Shown piece after piece: positions 61,786 through 64,000 of a stretch of DNA of 64,000 bases. The DNA lies in assembly GCF_000247815.1 (NCBI RefSeq), contig NC_021673.1:34344289-34408288 (forward strand). Reading direction: 5' to 3'. The notes beneath the pieces were generated by a model that worked only from the letters and a program-made list of their open reading frames with translations, was not told where the DNA came from and did no database searches. The stretch comes from Ficedula albicollis (Eukaryota > Chordata > Aves > Passeriformes > Muscicapidae). How positions within the stretch are numbered: position 1 is the first letter of the stretch; the number at the start of each line of letters is the position of its first letter. Made by a program: the position numbers and the translations under genes.

Positions 61786-64000
61786 TCTTGTTTCCTCTCA
61801 TGCAGGCCAAACATGGCAAAGCACCAGGGGAATTCTGAATGGAATCAATTGCACTTGTTACTAACTGAGTTTTCTTTTATTCTTATATTACCAAGGCCTG
61901 GATATTCAGCTGCAAGCAATTATAATGAAGAGTTACTGAGTAATGGTTTCCAGATTGCTCCATGATGGGGCATTAATTGAAAGGGACAATTTAAGAGCTT
62001 AGGCCATGTAAATGCATTTCTTATTCTGTCAGATCGAGAAATTTCTGCGTACAAGAGGCTGAAATGCTCAGAACTGATAAAAACTTAATAGTAGCCACTT
62101 AAATGAACATTTGGAAAAGGGATTTTACATTTAAGGGATCAAGAATAATTAAAATAAAGCAGAGAGTCAGGGTTTTATTAGGAGTCAGAATATGAATGTT
62201 ATCAGCAGCCTGGTAATTCTGTGTGGGGTTACACAAAATTTCCACAGGGTAGGGTGACAAGAAGGTTTGGTTTCTTATTCCTCTGTCTGATCTCAGATCA
62301 GTCCTTGACTCTCCTGAGTGAAAGACCCTATTGAGTCCCAAAGAATCAAAGGCAAAAATTTCCCTATAAAGTTAGCAGGATGAGTTCAGAAAGACAGCAT
62401 TGCATTCCTGAATATCTGCCTTTTTCTAAATTCACTTAAGAGGAATTCACTTCAGTGGGGGGGGGCTGATTCCTAATAAAACAATTAGCTTCAAGTATGG
62501 CAATCAATAAATAAGATTTTTAATTCTACAATAGCCAAGCAAACATAAATGAAAAATATCCCTCAGAAAACACTATTAAAATCCAGGATTTTTTGTTGCC
62601 ATGGAGGGATGAACTCCTGAAATTTGCATGCTGTCCAAGCAATACTATACTCATGATATAGCTGATGTATCATAGGTTTTATATCAATATTTTTCTGCAC
62701 AGAAATATAAAAACAAGCCTTACTTTTTTTTCCTTCAATGGATATTTTATTGCCTTAGCTATTGGTACAGATAATAAATTCAAAATACATTTAACCCAGA
62801 TTAGCAAGTCTTTCTCAGTATTTCATAAATTCGTATTAAACAACAAAATACTACTAATGAAGAGAAATGTTTCCTTTCCTAAAACATTCCTTCACTTATA
62901 GGAATAATTATGGTAAGAAGGTGGGAGAAGGGAGTTTATGACTCGGGCATTTGCCATTATGTAGCTTGAACAGATGGAAGCCCAGCCATTTGTGATTAAA
63001 TCACTGGAATGAAGATGGACATCACTGGAACGGTGGTTCATCATCTGCCCAGCCCTACTTGAAGAGCAGCCCCCCTGAAGCAAGCCCCAGCCTGCCAGAG
63101 AGCTATTAGCAAAATGCCTGGGGATGAAAATATAAACACCTTGAAAGTGGGTGGTCAGTTCAGGTCAGGCTAAGGGTTGATTCACAGGCACTACATTAAT
63201 CTGTAAAAAGGGATGTTGCTTAGCTGCAGTCTGGGAAGCAGGGAGGTGCATTGTGTGCTGGTTACTTGGCTCTTGCAAATGAGCAGGCCAGGCAAGAGCC
63301 TGTGTTTCACCATCTGATACAAAACCAAACTGAAAATGAGGGCAGAAGTGAAATAGTTGTCCTGCTCAACCACGTAGCAGAATCCTCTGGGTCTCCCTGA
63401 GGCATCTTCTCATGGATCTCACTTCCCCTCCACTGCTCCATGTCACCATTCTCCTCTTCCAGCCACAGGGAGAGACTTGGCTCGGGGTGATGGGGAAATC
63501 CTACTGACCTAGGAAGTGTCCAGCCACGTGGGACTTGGCCTGGCCGGAGCCATTCCTCCCCTCTGCAGTCCTGGAACATCATTTGTGCAGGTGAGGGTTG
63601 CCAGCTGGTCGCTCTTCTCAGAATGGCTGCAAGATGTAATTCCAAGTTGGGCTGAGATTCATCCAGTGCACCTTTGTACCTGGCATGGTAAAGAGCTACG
63701 ATGGTGCTCCAGAGGAGCAGCCTGGCAGGTGAGGCAAAGTGAGGCTTTTATGTGCTGGAAATTATACAGAAACCTGGCAGGGGCCAGGACTGACTACAGC
63801 TACAGCTGAAACAGAAAATACCTGATAAAACGGCCCTTGTTTCCCTCCAGGATTCACACGTGGCAGGTGCTGGAAGAGCAGGAAGGGATCAGGAGCATTG
63901 CATAAGTGGTTACCTGCAGAGCCACAGGAGAAGGGGACCATTCACTTGCCAGGAGAAGAAATTATCCCCCCACATCTCTCCTGATCTCTCAGCCTGGCTG
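61786..64000. other. Anonymous noncoding DNA to window end
   Basis: I recognise no gene. The part at about 61870-62110 is non-repetitive, rich in ATTA/TAAT cores with an ATGCATTT-type octamer variant near 62010, and may be a conserved noncoding element. A G-run of about 11 lies near 62457-62467. Confidence 0.55.

Overview
The window is nuclear DNA of a vertebrate, almost certainly a bird. The best evidence is a 5'-truncated CR1 LINE 3' end at about 15840-16092, which closes in the ATTCTATG-type tail repeat typical of avian CR1. The rest is CpG-poor, AT-leaning sequence with short microsatellites, A/T runs and short chance ORFs on both strands. I recognise no protein-coding gene, rRNA, tRNA, CRISPR array or bacterial-type system. 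It is best read as intergenic or deep intronic DNA. Two weak exon-like stretches (7520-7608 on + and 31089-31352 on -) are listed at low confidence.

Layout: 1-14.7 kb is anonymous noncoding DNA interrupted at 1.46-1.95 kb by a (GGGAT)n array whose centre is 393 uninterrupted G. At 14.7-18.7 kb lie a T-run/poly-G block (473 G), the CR1 fragment, a G-rich minisatellite of about 1 kb with 100-, 150- and 66-bp higher-order periods, and a 1213-nt poly-G ending in a GC-rich simple repeat. From 18.7 to 55.2 kb is anonymous DNA carrying nine adjacent near-identical tandem duplications (units of about 905, 312, 111, 74, 67, 64, 60, 47 and 46 bp) and two precursor-miRNA-sized hairpins (41354-41418 and 53911-53995). 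At 55.2-55.9 kb a purine-rich repeat is split by a fourth poly-G of 573 nt. The remainder to 64 kb is anonymous, with several stretches that look like noncoding regulatory DNA.

The main observation concerns the poly-G tracts. Their lengths are 393, 473, 573 and 1213 nt; all leave remainder 13 on division by 20, and every tract is G on the + strand. In the 14.7-kb case the two flanks overlap, so deleting 508 bp would give one seamless locus. This pattern points to computed filler at assembly gaps in G-rich or homopolymeric repeats rather than real kilobase-scale poly-G. The large glycine- and proline-only ORFs are products of these tracts and are not genes.

The tandem duplications may be real recent duplications or haplotypes laid end to end by the assembler; sequence alone cannot decide. 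I found no coherent new multi-gene system. The most promising biological leads are the two hairpins and the regulatory-looking segments.
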